Origin: Bacteroidaceae bacterium
GTDB lineage: Bacteria; Bacteroidota; Bacteroidia; Bacteroidales; Bacteroidaceae
Reading direction: 5' to 3'
DNA: 64,000 nt
Assembly: GCA_017429525.1 (NCBI GenBank)
Contig: JAFROT010000010.1
Span: forward strand, 62,001-126,000
The notes beneath the pieces are model-generated. The model had not been told where the DNA came from. It was given only the letters and a program-made list of their open reading frames with translations, and ran no database searches. The position numbers and the translations under genes are program-made. Shown piece by piece: positions 13,899-24,372 of this stretch. Numbering within the stretch: position 1 is the stretch's first letter; every line of letters begins with the position of its first letter.

Positions 13899-16800
13899 AT
13901 GCACAGAAAGTCACTCGCCTCCTTGCTGCTGGCTGCCTTAGGCTTTGCCACCGCATGGGCTCAAACTGATATCACACCGATATCGCTCACGAATCCGTCG
14001 TTCGAAGCCGACGCCACCAGCGCTCTGGTCCCTGTCAACAATTCGGCCGATGGCCTCCGTGGGTGGACGCTCACGAGCCCTACGGGCTGGACAGTCAGCG
14101 GCACTGCAGTGACGGAACTGCTCGTCAGCAAGGACTGCTACGCCGACAACGACTTCGGCCTGCTCACGACCATCCCCGACGGCAACTATGCCTACTACCT
14201 GCGAATGGGTTGGTCCACGGGCAGCACCTCCATGCGTCAGGACGTCACGCTGGACGCTGGCCTCTACCGACTGAGCGTACGCCAACGCACAGGCTATGCC
14301 AACAATGCCACGTCGACACTCACGATGGTAGCAGGCAGCGAGACGAAGAACATTCCTTTTGAGATAGGCTCTAAAGGCGTCTTCACGACACGGGCTTGGA
14401 CCACCAGCTCGCTGGAGTTCGCCGTGTCATCGCCCAAGACGGTCTCCATAGGCTTCGACGTCCAGTGGCTGAGCGGCGGTTCGTGCGTCATGCTGGACAA
14501 CGTGACCCTCGTGCGCACGGCAGACTACGAGGAACCCACCGAGCCCACCGAGCAGGACCTAGCATCTCCTACTGAAGGCGTAATTACCAGCGACTTCGTC
14601 GACGAGAGCACGATGATGAAGGACCTGCTGCAGATGCTGGCCACCTTCAGCACCTATCTGGTCAACGACTATCAGGAGTGCAATGCCCCCAACAGCCTTG
14701 GCGAGACTTGCGGCTGCTTCAAGGGCGAGAGTACGATGGCCAGCAACGAGGCTGGCGTGCGCACCAACGCCGACTTGTCGATGATCTGCGCCTTCCTGGT
14801 CAAGTACGCCAAGCCGGCAGGAGTGGCGCTTCCTGCGGACGTGACCTGGGACCGGCTGGAGGAACTGGCCCGCAAAACGCTCGTGTTCGCCTACAGCACA
14901 CATAAGGCCAATAAGCTGAAGGTGTGCTCGGGCGGCGACTACTGGGGCAGCACCTCGGGCAGCGACCACGTCTGGGAGAGCTCGCTGTGGGCCATGTCAG
15001 TAGCCTACTCGGCTTTCTTCCAATGGGATAAGCTCAGTGATGCGCAGAAAGGCTACATCTACGCCTTGCTGAAAGCGGAATGTAACTATGAGCTCAACCG
15101 CACCATCCCTACTGGCTATGCGGGCGATACGAAAGCCGAGGAGAACGGCTGGGAGGCCGACGTACTGGCAGCTGCCTTGGGTCTGTTCCCCAACGACGAA
15201 CTAGCCCCGCAATGGTTCGACCGCCTGCGGGCCTTCGCCATCAACAGCTACAGCCACACCAACGACGCGCTGAACACTCAGGTCCTCGACGACTGGTACG
15301 ACAAGAAGACGGTGGCCGACTACTATGCCGGTCAGAACCTCTACGACGACTATACGCTCCAGAATCACAACCTCTTCCACACCTCCTATCAGAACGTCGT
15401 CATGCAGGAACTGGGCGAAGCAGCCCTGGCGCTACAGCTCTTCCAGACGGGGCAAGGCTACACCAACCGCTGGCGCACGCAGGCGTTGATGCACAACAAC
15501 CAAGAGGTGATGGACAGCGTGCTCAACTGGCTGGCCCTGACCGACGGCGAGCTGGCAATGCCTAATGGCAACGACTGGAGCCTCTTCCTCTTCGACCAGA
15601 TCACCAGCTACACGACGCAGGCCTGCTTCCAGCGCGATGCCAACGCCCTGCTGCTCGAGAACCTGGCCTACAAGTTCATCAAGGCGCGCCAGCAGACGAC
15701 AACAGACGGCTCCTGGCTGCTGCGCCCCGACGTGCAAGCCCGCCGCATGGGCGTCGAGGCTCATCGTGTGATGATGACCTACCTCATGCACCTGACCCAC
15801 AGCACGGCCGACCTCATGCCTCCGACGTGGGAGGCGTTTCGCGCCGCGCACAGTGAGGCCCGCGTGCTGCCCTGCCAGAACGTGGTCCGTGCCTTCACGC
15901 GCGACCGCTTCACCACTTTCTCATGGAGCAACGGACTGAAGAGCTATACGGGCTATATCGCCGCCAACTCGGTCGACAAGAACAAGATCATCGTACCCTT
16001 CCGCGCCAACAACACGGGCAACCTCATCGGCTGGTACACGGTCAGCGGCAAAAGCACTGACGCATCACCCGTCATCCCGGGCATCTACAAGCTGAAGGGC
16101 GACGCCTACACGATGAACGGCGAACTGAAGACCAACGGCTCGACACTCGACAACCGCTTCGCCCTCTACTCCACGCCGGGCAATGCCGTCATCTACCTCG
16201 ACGAGGTACGCGGTCTCGCCAGTGGCACCATCACAGGCGAATACGGCGGCCTGCTGGCCATCTCAGTCGACGATATGACCAAGACCTCACGCACGATCTA
16301 TTATAATGACGGCTACAAGACGCTCGACGGCTCCTCGCTGCGCACGTTCGTTACGCCGTGGGTGAACATAGACAATGCCGTGGGCGTCGTCTCGGGCAGC
16401 AGCACGCAAATGGCCTTCGGCGACCGCGCCAACAACAACAGCATCATGACGGCTAAGCTCTACCCCTCCTACAGCAACGGCAGCCGGACCTTCACCAGCG
16501 GGAGTTCCATAGACCGCCGCAACATCATCTATTACAGCAATATCGACGCCGAGACGACCGCCGCCATGCACTCGCACCTGCAGGTGCTCACCAGCGCCGT
16601 GCCTGCGGGCTGGAACGGCGTTATCGCTGCCGACCCCGACGGGACCCACTATCTGCTGATCGCCAACTTCAACGGCAGCAGCACCACCGCCACGCTCACC
16701 GGTATCACCTGTCCGCTGGGCGCACCCGTCTTCGCCGTCGCAACGACCATCCGCGACGATAGCGCCACAGCCACCTTCAGCCTGACGGCCAACAATAGCG

Positions 16801-17732
16801 AGGGCGAGGCACTGAAGATCTTCGTGAAGGGCAGCGCTGTCACGGCTCAGCAGGATCCCGAGAATGACGAAGCAGCCTTCCTCACGGCAACGGCCAATGG
16901 CACCGTCGAAGTGAGCATCCTCTCCGATGGGACGCCCTACACCGCCAGCCTCAACCTCGCACAAGGACAGACCGTTCGTGTGTATGTCGAAGGCGGCATC
17001 CTCAAGAGCGAGGCTTCTACCCTCCCCGTTTCTGAGGCTAACTACATCGTCAATCCCTCCTTCGACGGCAATAGCACGGCAGGCTGGAGCGGCACGTCCT
17101 TGACAGCCAACTACAACGAGGTAGAGAAGTACAACGACAACTTCGATTTCAAGCAGGAACTAACAGGTCTGCCCGCAGGCGAGTACATCCTCTCGTGCCA
17201 GGGCTTTTACCGCAATGGCAGTTACGAGAATGCCTCTGCTACGCACGCCGCTGGAACCGAGGCCCTGCATGCCCTGCTCTATGCAACATCATCCGTCGAT
17301 AACAAGACGCAAGCCCTGCCTTCTATCATCGACGAAGCGGGCAAGAAAGGACCTGTAGGCGTCAACGTCAGCCAAGGCTATATCCCCAACTCGATGGAGG
17401 AGGCGGCCACCTATCTTCGCGCTGGTCTCTACCCCGCAGGGTTGAAGGTGAAGGTTGGTTCCGACGGCCTACTTACTATCGGTGTGAAGAAGTCAACACT
17501 CGTAGACAAGGACTGGACGCTCTTCGACAACTTCCAGTTGACCCCTTTTGTGCTCGGTGACGTCAACCGCGACAGCAAAACGACCATCGCTGACGTCACC
17601 GCACTGGTCAACTTGATACTCGGTCAGCTGTCGCCCTCGCTCATCATCTCCTTGATTGCCGACCTCAACGACGATGGCTTCACCAGCATCGCCGACGTCA
17701 CCGCCTTGGTCAACCACATCCTCGCTCGTTAA
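13899..17732 (+). CDS. Large secreted protein with dockerin-like C-terminus, probably carbohydrate-active
   Basis: 1277 residues with a signal peptide (MHRKSLASLLLAALGFATAW, cleavage after AWA or AQ). After a beta-rich N-terminal module like a carbohydrate-binding domain (residues 25-210, ending CVMLDNVTLV) comes a long helical region (about 230-640) that resembles the alpha/alpha-barrel of polysaccharide lyases. Beta-rich regions follow, and a second CBM-like module (NYIVNPSFDGNSTAGWSG). The C-terminus has two dockerin-like calcium repeats (GDVNRDSKTTIADVTALVNL and DLNDDGFTSIADVTALVNHI), common in Prevotellaceae secreted proteins. I infer a lyase or related enzyme from architecture only and cannot name the family or substrate. 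Monocistronic between a promoter and a strong hairpin. Confidence 0.8.
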   Translation: MHRKSLASLLLAALGFATAWAQTDITPISLTNPSFEADATSALVPVNNSADGLRGWTLTSPTGWTVSGTAVTELLVSKDCYADNDFGLLTTIPDGNYAYYLRMGWSTGSTSMRQDVTLDAGLYRLSVRQRTGYANNATSTLTMVAGSETKNIPFEIGSKGVFTTRAWTTSSLEFAVSSPKTVSIGFDVQWLSGGSCVMLDNVTLVRTADYEEPTEPTEQDLASPTEGVITSDFVDESTMMKDLLQMLATFSTYLVNDYQECNAPNSLGETCGCFKGESTMASNEAGVRTNADLSMICAFLVKYAKPAGVALPADVTWDRLEELARKTLVFAYSTHKANKLKVCSGGDYWGSTSGSDHVWESSLWAMSVAYSAFFQWDKLSDAQKGYIYALLKAECNYELNRTIPTGYAGDTKAEENGWEADVLAAALGLFPNDELAPQWFDRLRAFAINSYSHTNDALNTQVLDDWYDKKTVADYYAGQNLYDDYTLQNHNLFHTSYQNVVMQELGEAALALQLFQTGQGYTNRWRTQALMHNNQEVMDSVLNWLALTDGELAMPNGNDWSLFLFDQITSYTTQACFQRDANALLLENLAYKFIKARQQTTTDGSWLLRPDVQARRMGVEAHRVMMTYLMHLTHSTADLMPPTWEAFRAAHSEARVLPCQNVVRAFTRDRFTTFSWSNGLKSYTGYIAANSVDKNKIIVPFRANNTGNLIGWYTVSGKSTDASPVIPGIYKLKGDAYTMNGELKTNGSTLDNRFALYSTPGNAVIYLDEVRGLASGTITGEYGGLLAISVDDMTKTSRTIYYNDGYKTLDGSSLRTFVTPWVNIDNAVGVVSGSSTQMAFGDRANNNSIMTAKLYPSYSNGSRTFTSGSSIDRRNIIYYSNIDAETTAAMHSHLQVLTSAVPAGWNGVIAADPDGTHYLLIANFNGSSTTATLTGITCPLGAPVFAVATTIRDDSATATFSLTANNSEGEALKIFVKGSAVTAQQDPENDEAAFLTATANGTVEVSILSDGTPYTASLNLAQGQTVRVYVEGGILKSEASTLPVSEANYIVNPSFDGNSTAGWSGTSLTANYNEVEKYNDNFDFKQELTGLPAGEYILSCQGFYRNGSYENASATHAAGTEALHALLYATSSVDNKTQALPSIIDEAGKKGPVGVNVSQGYIPNSMEEAATYLRAGLYPAGLKVKVGSDGLLTIGVKKSTLVDKDWTLFDNFQLTPFVLGDVNRDSKTTIADVTALVNLILGQLSPSLIISLIADLNDDGFTSIADVTALVNHILAR

Positions 17733-17799
17733 GAATTGGCCGTTCCAATACAAGACCTTTGGTCTTCAGGCCGCTTCGCCCAAAATTCTCATGAATGAA

Positions 17800-17837
17800 G
17801 TGAACCCCAGAAGTTAGAAAAAACTTCTGGGGTTCAC
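17800..17837. terminator. Bidirectional hairpin terminator
   Basis: GTGAACCCCAGAAGTT at 17800-17815 pairs perfectly over 16 bp with AACTTCTGGGGTTCAC at 17822-17837, loop AGAAAA. It lies between convergent genes. Confidence 0.75.
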
Positions 17838-17885
17838 CTCAAATTGACACATCCTTCTTTGACAGTATCTGCTATACCTTATTGG

Positions 17886-19127
17886 CTACTTGGCAATAAG
17901 ACGTCGCACGACGCGCAGATGATTTTTTGCATCATTGATAGAGACGATGAGCACCGTACCGCGACTTACATTGATGGAAACTGTGAACTGAGATTGATCT
18001 TTTGTCCACAATTCTGAAGCAATGCGCATGCCACCGACGGTCACGATATCTACCTGGCAGTCGCCCTTCAAGCCGCTTTCTGCCGTCAATGTGCAAGCCC
18101 TTGTGGTAGCCATCATACCGATGGGCAGCATACGCTCCATGCTTACGATGCCCGTGCCTCCACCATCGATGATACGGAACGGCTCGCTGTGCACGACCGA
18201 CCACTTGCCGTCGTCGTCTTTGGCACGTACATTCAACTGGTGTTGCCCTTCAGAAAGACTGCCGACAGCCACATCGAAAGCAAACGGCTCTTTCAGGTTG
18301 CTTGGCAGTTGCACATTCGTAGCCTTGCCCTCGCCCGGGTCGTTGGCATCGAAGAAGTATTCGAGTGCCACCACCTTACCCAACGCCTGATAGACGTAAA
18401 GCGGACGGGACAACGTTGTCGACCAATAGCCATTGGTATCTTGCGCGCGAAGATAAAGCACATGCGCGCCATGCTCTATTCCCGAGAAATCCATCAGGTA
18501 AGTATTCTTTCCTGTACACGGATTCTCAAGCTTCCGACCAAGGCCGTAACCGGGATCGGTGTCAAAGAAATACTCAATGCGTGAGAGGTCGCCGACAGGC
18601 TGCGGTGGATCGGGTGGTGTGATTCCTCCCTGCACAATCGTGAAACGACGGCTCATGATATCTGTCCACTGATCAAATCGGTCACGGGCGCGCACAAATA
18701 TCTCGTGTTCACCCAATGACAGTCCCGTGAGGTCCAACTGAAGATTCAGGTTCAGGTGCGCCTTATAAGACAGATTGGGTAGCTGAACGGCCTTACCCTT
18801 GCCTACACCTGGGTCGCTGTCGAAGAAATACTCAACGTAGACAATATCCTGAAAACGGTCGATGAAGAGTGGACGGCTCATGGTGGTTGACCACTTTCCA
18901 TCCGTGTCTTGTACACGCACATACAGCACATGTGCGCCTGATGCGGCCTCGGACAGGTCGAACGTCAGCTCATTTCCACCCACATGGATGTTGGTAATGA
19001 CCTGCGCCAAGCCATAGCCTGGGTCGTTGTCGAGGAAATACTCTACTCTGTAAGGTGATTGCGCGAAGGCCGTTTCCACACAAACCATCCCTAAGAGTGC
19101 GAGTACAATATGACTCAACCTTCTCAT
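17886..19127 (-). CDS. Secreted protein with four YFFDxDPGxG repeats
   Basis: 413 residues with a signal peptide (MRRLSHIVLALLGMVCVETA). Four tandem units of about 85-95 residues each start with a motif such as VEYFLDNDPGYGLAQ, VEYFFDSDPGVGKGK, IEYFFDTDPGYGLGR and LEYFFDANDPGEGKA and contain HVLYVRVQDTDGKWS-like strands, which suggests Ig-like beta domains. The C-terminus (SINDAKNHLRVVRRLIAK) looks like a type IX-secretion tail. Its start overlaps the stop of the upstream beta-helix gene by 4 bases, so they are translationally coupled. Function unknown; an extracellular surface role is inferred. Confidence 0.75.
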   Translation of the reverse strand: MRRLSHIVLALLGMVCVETAFAQSPYRVEYFLDNDPGYGLAQVITNIHVGGNELTFDLSEAASGAHVLYVRVQDTDGKWSTTMSRPLFIDRFQDIVYVEYFFDSDPGVGKGKAVQLPNLSYKAHLNLNLQLDLTGLSLGEHEIFVRARDRFDQWTDIMSRRFTIVQGGITPPDPPQPVGDLSRIEYFFDTDPGYGLGRKLENPCTGKNTYLMDFSGIEHGAHVLYLRAQDTNGYWSTTLSRPLYVYQALGKVVALEYFFDANDPGEGKATNVQLPSNLKEPFAFDVAVGSLSEGQHQLNVRAKDDDGKWSVVHSEPFRIIDGGGTGIVSMERMLPIGMMATTRACTLTAESGLKGDCQVDIVTVGGMRIASELWTKDQSQFTVSINVSRGTVLIVSINDAKNHLRVVRRLIAK

Positions 19128-20038
19128 TGCTGCACTCCCACTTTAATTGTCACATTCAGCTTGCTGCCTAGCTCCACTGTAGTAGGCACAATCATATCCT
19201 GAATAACAGGCCCAGCGGGAACACCAGAGAGAACGTAGGGAGAATCTCCAGCAAAAGCACCGTACTTGTTTCGAATATCCATCGTGAGATTGTTGTTATA
19301 GACATCAGAATCGATACCTTTATAGTCTGTAACCGTTGGGAAGAGATTATCACCTTCGTAATTGTCGTTAAATGTACAAGAACTTTCTTCATCATGCGAC
19401 TTCCAAAGATTCTTTTCAAAGGTATTATCCTTGGATGAGAAGATTGTAACTTTATTCAGAGCAAAGGTGTTATAAGCAATATAACTATTGTCTATGTTCC
19501 TAAAATTACCCTTTCTAAAGATGTTGTTAGTAATTTGATGATAACTTGATTCCTCATAAGAATCGCCAACCACATTTCCTATAAAGTTTTGATGGATTAC
19601 GCAGTTGCTTACTCCACTTGCTATATGTACATTCTGTACCCTGCATCGTTTTACAACAGTTTTGGAACCATAAATAATGACATTATTATTCCCTGCTCCA
19701 GTAAAGTCAATTCCACAAATAGTAGTTCCTTCAGCATATGTTTTAATCTCTCCGACCATTGCTGAGGATGCACCTTCTGATAGGATACCATTATCTACCA
19801 ACCAATATCCGGCACCAATTAAGACAACCTTCTTTGTGAGGGTTGTGCCATCATAAGCTTTTGGAGAAATATCCACCATGATGGTATCACCTGTGCTCGC
19901 AGCATCATGTGCGGCCGCAATAGTCGTATACGGTGCCGAGCTACCCGACACATTACTAACTCTCAGAATTTTTGCATTGGCAGCGGCGGCGATGCCCACG
20001 GCTGTCAGAACTAACATTACTTTTTTCATTTTAAACAT
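19124..20038 (-). CDS. Secreted beta-helix-like protein
   Basis: 304 residues with an N-terminal signal (MFKMKKVMLVLTAVGIAAAA). The sequence opens like parallel beta-helix proteins (APYTTIAAAHDAASTGDTIM) and continues with short strand-like turns (NNVIIYGSKTVVKRCRVQNV, NCVIHQNFIGN). No catalytic residues of pectate lyases could be identified. It is AT-rich compared with neighbours. Part of the minus-strand secreted-protein operon, coupled by a 4-base overlap to the next gene. Function unknown. Confidence 0.7.
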   Translation of the reverse strand: MFKMKKVMLVLTAVGIAAAANAKILRVSNVSGSSAPYTTIAAAHDAASTGDTIMVDISPKAYDGTTLTKKVVLIGAGYWLVDNGILSEGASSAMVGEIKTYAEGTTICGIDFTGAGNNNVIIYGSKTVVKRCRVQNVHIASGVSNCVIHQNFIGNVVGDSYEESSYHQITNNIFRKGNFRNIDNSYIAYNTFALNKVTIFSSKDNTFEKNLWKSHDEESSCTFNDNYEGDNLFPTVTDYKGIDSDVYNNNLTMDIRNKYGAFAGDSPYVLSGVPAGPVIQDMIVPTTVELGSKLNVTIKVGVQQ

Positions 20039-20122
20039 TGTTTAAGTTGATTATTAAAATTGAATATCAGGCGAATTTGGAATTCAGCGGAACGGGGAAA
20101 CTCGGTGTATTCTTTGTTCTTT

Positions 20123-22321
20123 TCATTTGGCTGAGGGACTTAATTCTGGGACGTGAACGGGGCGAACACTATTTCCATCGTACCGGCCGGAAGTGGATGC
20201 ATCGAAAGCACCATGATTGTATTGATTGTAAAATAGGATCCATGCGTTGGTCATAGTCGCCAACCCAATTGAACGAGACCAGTAGTAGCCGTGCAAGCCA
20301 ACGCCGTAGAAAATCGTTCCGTTGCGCTGGCCCGCAGCGGGCAGGAAAAGGCAAGCACCGTTGCTCTTGCTTGTGATTCTCAGGCCTATTATACCATTCA
20401 GCGTCGTTCTTTCCTCCGTGGTGTATTCTCTGTTGGAGAGCTCATAGACCTGCTCGCGGCTTGGAATCCGCCAGCCACCGTCCCAGTTGACTGTAGCCGC
20501 ATCGTCTTCGGGAAGAAGTTCCGTCAGGTCATCGGTGAAGCCGTTGTCGCCTAAAGAGCTAAATCCACAATACTTTGTCAATTTGTCAATGTGACCGTTG
20601 CAGTATTTGTATGTGGACCAATCGTACACGCTCTTCTCGCTGGTCTCCCCCCAAGCGTAATAGCCACCATAGCCTTCTGGCATAGACGCCCCCACGTTGC
20701 AGCAGGCCCATTTAGTCCCACTTGGCAGCCCTAAGTCTATCATGTGCGGGTGGTTGCCATCAGGACAGAAGGGATGATCATCTTCTATTTTAAAAGTTTT
20801 CACTTCACCATAATATGTTTTATCGGCATAAGTGAAACCGATGACGACTTGGTACTCATTGTCTTCCGTTTCTGGCAGGTCGGTACACTCATAAGAGAAA
20901 GTGCCATCTGCATTTGGAGCGAAGGCCTTGCCCGTTTCTATATCAGCATAGTTTAATTCCTTTCCCTTTCCAAAAACGTAAACATAATACTTCACGTCTG
21001 TTTTCAAGTTCTCATATCCATTAATTTTCCCCTTAATAATCGCGTTGCCATTCTTTGCAAAGTCCGTCACATCTTCAGTTTTAATACTGAAATATCTTCG
21101 TTTCGAAGCTTCATTAACCGATGGTTTAGGATTAAAAAAATTCTTAAAGAAATCACATTCCAATATATCCGCATGTGCACCAGCTAATGTATACCCATTG
21201 AACATGTCTTCCGTTAATCTTGTCAACACTTTAAGATTATACCCATAGCCTGATCTATTAATATTCCCATAAATGGCGTTATGATGATTGATTTTTGCCA
21301 ATCCATAACTGAAGCAATAATTTCCAACATAAACTGCATTGCTATTTCGGAGCTTATTATTAACAAGAAATCCTTTAACGTGATATACCTCTTTTTCCAT
21401 TTTCTTATATATCCAACCTTTTGAGCAATAAAGTATCAATAATCTTGAGTTTATATGTTCGAGTGCTGATTCGTCTTCAACCATAAAACCACCGTTATAT
21501 CCTATTCCGTGAGTTTGTGTAACAAGCATCATCCCATATTCTTTCCAATCAAATGACAAGAAACGAATGTTTTTTCTTTCTAAATCCAACTTCAAACATA
21601 CTGGGGAGTTGTTAGCATTTGCACTTATGGCATCTTTCTCTTCTTCGGCATTGCTCGACCACCAATCTTTATAGGGGTTTGGGTACATTTGAACGCATTG
21701 CGCGAATAAAACATTTGGACTTAAAATGAGTTTCTCGTCTGTTTGATGAGATACATCAAAAAACTTGTTGTCTGTTTCTTTCCTTGGAGCCATTATTCTT
21801 GCATTTTGCTCTTCCTTTTCTTCTTCATCTTCAAAGAATGACATATCTTGGAAGAAAACAAAAGTCTCGATACCGTTGTTCATAGTGACTGTGATGAAAT
21901 CACGGTTGTCGTTAATCACGGCATGATCCACCCATTCCTGTGCATTAAGCCACGCGAGGAGATTGTTTTGGAAAGGCTCAACGGCCAATTCCTCTTGTTG
22001 GCCGATATACTCCTCAATGCTATTGATGTTGTTTTGATATTCTTCCACATCCAAGTCCTCGACAACGATGCTGTCGATGGAAGCAGTGGGGATGTTATAT
22101 ATGCTGTCGAGCGAATAAATGACAGACTGCAGATAATCCGACTGCCGGATGCTATCGGCATCGTAGCGAGAGTGCATCAGACTGTCGACATTCGACAACT
22201 GGATGGTAGTGCCCACTCCGCCATTGAAGATACGGAGGACTTTAATCGGTCCGTCATACATGGCGAACACAGACAAGCACAACAGACACGACATCAATAG
22301 GGTATATACTGACTTTTTCAT
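20123..22321 (-). CDS. Secreted protein with C-terminal FISUMP-type domain
   Basis: 732 residues with a signal peptide (MKKSVYTLLMSCLLCLSVFA). The C-terminal 170 residues match the Fibrobacter succinogenes major paralogous (FISUMP) type: HMIDLGLPSGTKWACCNVGA, YYAWGETSEKSVYDWSTYKY, DGGWRIPSREQVYELSN, GYYWSR and SVRPVHVPE. The N-terminal 500 residues are not recognised. A middle stretch (ENLKTDVKYYVYVFGKGKE) looks like an Ig or fibronectin-type strand region. The 4-base overlap with the BspA-like gene shows coupling. The 5' and middle parts are notably AT-rich, consistent with transfer. Likely outer-surface protein of unknown role. Confidence 0.75.
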   Translation of the reverse strand: MKKSVYTLLMSCLLCLSVFAMYDGPIKVLRIFNGGVGTTIQLSNVDSLMHSRYDADSIRQSDYLQSVIYSLDSIYNIPTASIDSIVVEDLDVEEYQNNINSIEEYIGQQEELAVEPFQNNLLAWLNAQEWVDHAVINDNRDFITVTMNNGIETFVFFQDMSFFEDEEEKEEQNARIMAPRKETDNKFFDVSHQTDEKLILSPNVLFAQCVQMYPNPYKDWWSSNAEEEKDAISANANNSPVCLKLDLERKNIRFLSFDWKEYGMMLVTQTHGIGYNGGFMVEDESALEHINSRLLILYCSKGWIYKKMEKEVYHVKGFLVNNKLRNSNAVYVGNYCFSYGLAKINHHNAIYGNINRSGYGYNLKVLTRLTEDMFNGYTLAGAHADILECDFFKNFFNPKPSVNEASKRRYFSIKTEDVTDFAKNGNAIIKGKINGYENLKTDVKYYVYVFGKGKELNYADIETGKAFAPNADGTFSYECTDLPETEDNEYQVVIGFTYADKTYYGEVKTFKIEDDHPFCPDGNHPHMIDLGLPSGTKWACCNVGASMPEGYGGYYAWGETSEKSVYDWSTYKYCNGHIDKLTKYCGFSSLGDNGFTDDLTELLPEDDAATVNWDGGWRIPSREQVYELSNREYTTEERTTLNGIIGLRITSKSNGACLFLPAAGQRNGTIFYGVGLHGYYWSRSIGLATMTNAWILFYNQYNHGAFDASTSGRYDGNSVRPVHVPELSPSAK

Positions 22322-24024
22322 TTCTTTCGGATTTTGTAGGTCATGTTGTTAACTTTTACGAGATAGATGCCTTGAGGCAGTCCACTCAGCGAGAGTGTCC
22401 GATGGCTGGCAGACAGATGGAACTCGCTGACGAGTGTGCCATTTGCAGAATAGATGCTGACGGGGGTGCCCTCTGCCATATCTACGAACGACAGGGATTC
22501 GCCGAAACGACCGTTCCCATCTTCAACATCCATGATGCCCGTTACCAAAGGGTTATCGTCATCCTCCTTATAGGTGATGCACCGGAATTCTGACAGCGGA
22601 TAGGTAGCCGACATGGTGGCCGTCTCTATCAGCAGTTCTTCCTGTGTGAATGAAATCTTTGGTTCTTCTTTGAGCAGATAGACACACTTTTCGCCATCCT
22701 TGGTCCAGATGACCACCTTGGCCGTCAGTTCTTCATCGTCGGGATCGTCTTGCCCCATCTCCACAATGTTCTGGAACTTCTTCCAGCCAGCCGCCTGCTC
22801 ATAGAGTTCCTTGGTTCCGGCGGGTACATAAAGTATTGCAGAAGTAAAGGTGCTGTCATTAAGCAGGAACACATTTTCATGTATATCAAAAGGCTCAGCA
22901 ACATTGCAGAACACAGTTCTTAATGAGGGACATTCGTAAAAAGCAATCATATCGATACCAGTAATACTTGAAGGAATCGTAACGGACACCAGATTCAGAC
23001 AGCGGTGACAAATAATACCTTCAATCAATTCAATCGAGGGCGGAAATTCTATTGATTCAAGCCCACTCTCAGCGAAACATCTGTATCCGATGGTTTTCAC
23101 GCCATCTGGAATGGTGATACTTTTCAGTCTGGAGCAATAGGCAAATGCCTGCCCTCCTATTTTGACAAGTGTCTGCGGAAGGGTTATTGATTTTAACTTC
23201 CAAGCACTGAAAAAGGCCATACCTTCAATCTCTTTCACTCCCTCGGGGATTTCGATCGATTCTATCTCACTGTTAAAGAAGGCCCCTGATCCAATCCGCT
23301 CAACAGAAGAAGGTATTGTTGTTGACTTGAACCCACTCACCAATGTATTCGTACGGGTCTGAATCAGGGCATTGCACTGCTCACGTGAGTCGTAGACAGA
23401 ATTATTCTCATCGACAGAAAAGGCCTTCATACTATCACAACCAGCGAAGGCTCCTGCCTCGACGGTGTGGACTGTAGCAGGAATTGTAATCGTCTTCAGG
23501 CGTGTATCCCTAAAAGCTTCTTCACCTATATACTGGAGGTGTTCGGGGAGGTCCACTACTTGCAACCAACTTGCCTCGAAAGTCTTGGCCTCAATTCTTT
23601 CGAAATCTGCAGGAAGATTGATTGTCTTCAAACTGGAATATTGGAAAGCAGCCTTGCCGATAGAAGCGATGGTTGATGGGAGCGTAACGTTGTCAATATT
23701 ATAGTTCCCCCAAAATGCCATTTCCCCAATTTCGCTGACGACATATTCTTTTCCACCATCTACGATCTTGTCGAGAATCGTAATGTCGCCGGAAGCATCT
23801 GGCGAACCTACCTGACCTGAAGCCCCGGCCTTCACTTGTGCTGTCGTGCCGTCGGGGTCGTAAGTGTAAACTACGTTGTAGGTTTCATCTACATACTCTT
23901 TCAGGTTTGCTTCGCTTTTGATGGGTTTGCCGCCATCGGGTGCCAAAGACCAGGCATGAGCCACCGCCCCTTGGCTCCACGCTGACATCAGTACAGTGGC
24001 TAGAACAAATAGAACTCTTCTCAT
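22318..24024 (-). CDS. BspA-like leucine-rich-repeat surface protein
   Basis: 568 residues from the ATG at 24024, chosen because it begins directly with a signal peptide (MRRVLFVLATVLMSAWSQGA); a longer frame starts at 24075. Many LRR_5 (BspA/TpLRR) repeats follow, such as LPSTIASIGKAAFQYSSLKT and IPDGVKTIGYRCFAESGLES. The C-terminus ends as a type IX-sorted protein (SIYSANGTLVSEFHLSASHR, GIYLVKVNNMTYKIRKK). BspA proteins are adhesins binding host proteins or other bacteria. First gene of the four-gene secreted operon running to 17886. Confidence 0.88.
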   Translation of the reverse strand: MRRVLFVLATVLMSAWSQGAVAHAWSLAPDGGKPIKSEANLKEYVDETYNVVYTYDPDGTTAQVKAGASGQVGSPDASGDITILDKIVDGGKEYVVSEIGEMAFWGNYNIDNVTLPSTIASIGKAAFQYSSLKTINLPADFERIEAKTFEASWLQVVDLPEHLQYIGEEAFRDTRLKTITIPATVHTVEAGAFAGCDSMKAFSVDENNSVYDSREQCNALIQTRTNTLVSGFKSTTIPSSVERIGSGAFFNSEIESIEIPEGVKEIEGMAFFSAWKLKSITLPQTLVKIGGQAFAYCSRLKSITIPDGVKTIGYRCFAESGLESIEFPPSIELIEGIICHRCLNLVSVTIPSSITGIDMIAFYECPSLRTVFCNVAEPFDIHENVFLLNDSTFTSAILYVPAGTKELYEQAAGWKKFQNIVEMGQDDPDDEELTAKVVIWTKDGEKCVYLLKEEPKISFTQEELLIETATMSATYPLSEFRCITYKEDDDNPLVTGIMDVEDGNGRFGESLSFVDMAEGTPVSIYSANGTLVSEFHLSASHRTLSLSGLPQGIYLVKVNNMTYKIRKK

Positions 24025-24176
24025 ACCTAAATTCCGCAGCACATTAGTTTTACACTCTTTTTTAGTTCCTGTCAAGTTCCTTGGCTACATAAAGTTGCCT
24101 AGGATTTTGTTATGTCAGATTTTTTCACTTACCTTAGTGCTGCATTTCAAGACAAGCAAAATCATCAATGACAAGG

Positions 24177-24184
24177 CAAAGGTA
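24177..24184 (-). promoter_or_regulatory. -7 box for the secreted-protein operon
   Basis: The minus strand reads TACCTTTG upstream of the BspA-like gene. The leader would be about 145 bases. No other feature is seen in 24076-24372. Confidence 0.5.
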
Positions 24185-24372
24185 GGCATAAAATCTGAAA
24201 ACATTCTCCCTTTTAGAGGAATATTTCACGATAGAGAGCTATTTTCCAGTTTCGAGGGCCCAGTTATCGAAAATGTTCTGGGCTTACGATGCTCATCATA
24301 CGGTTATCAGTACAGTGAAATTGCCGGCGCCCTGCCAAGTGCTTACTTCTGCGGCGATTGTGTGGAGGACGG

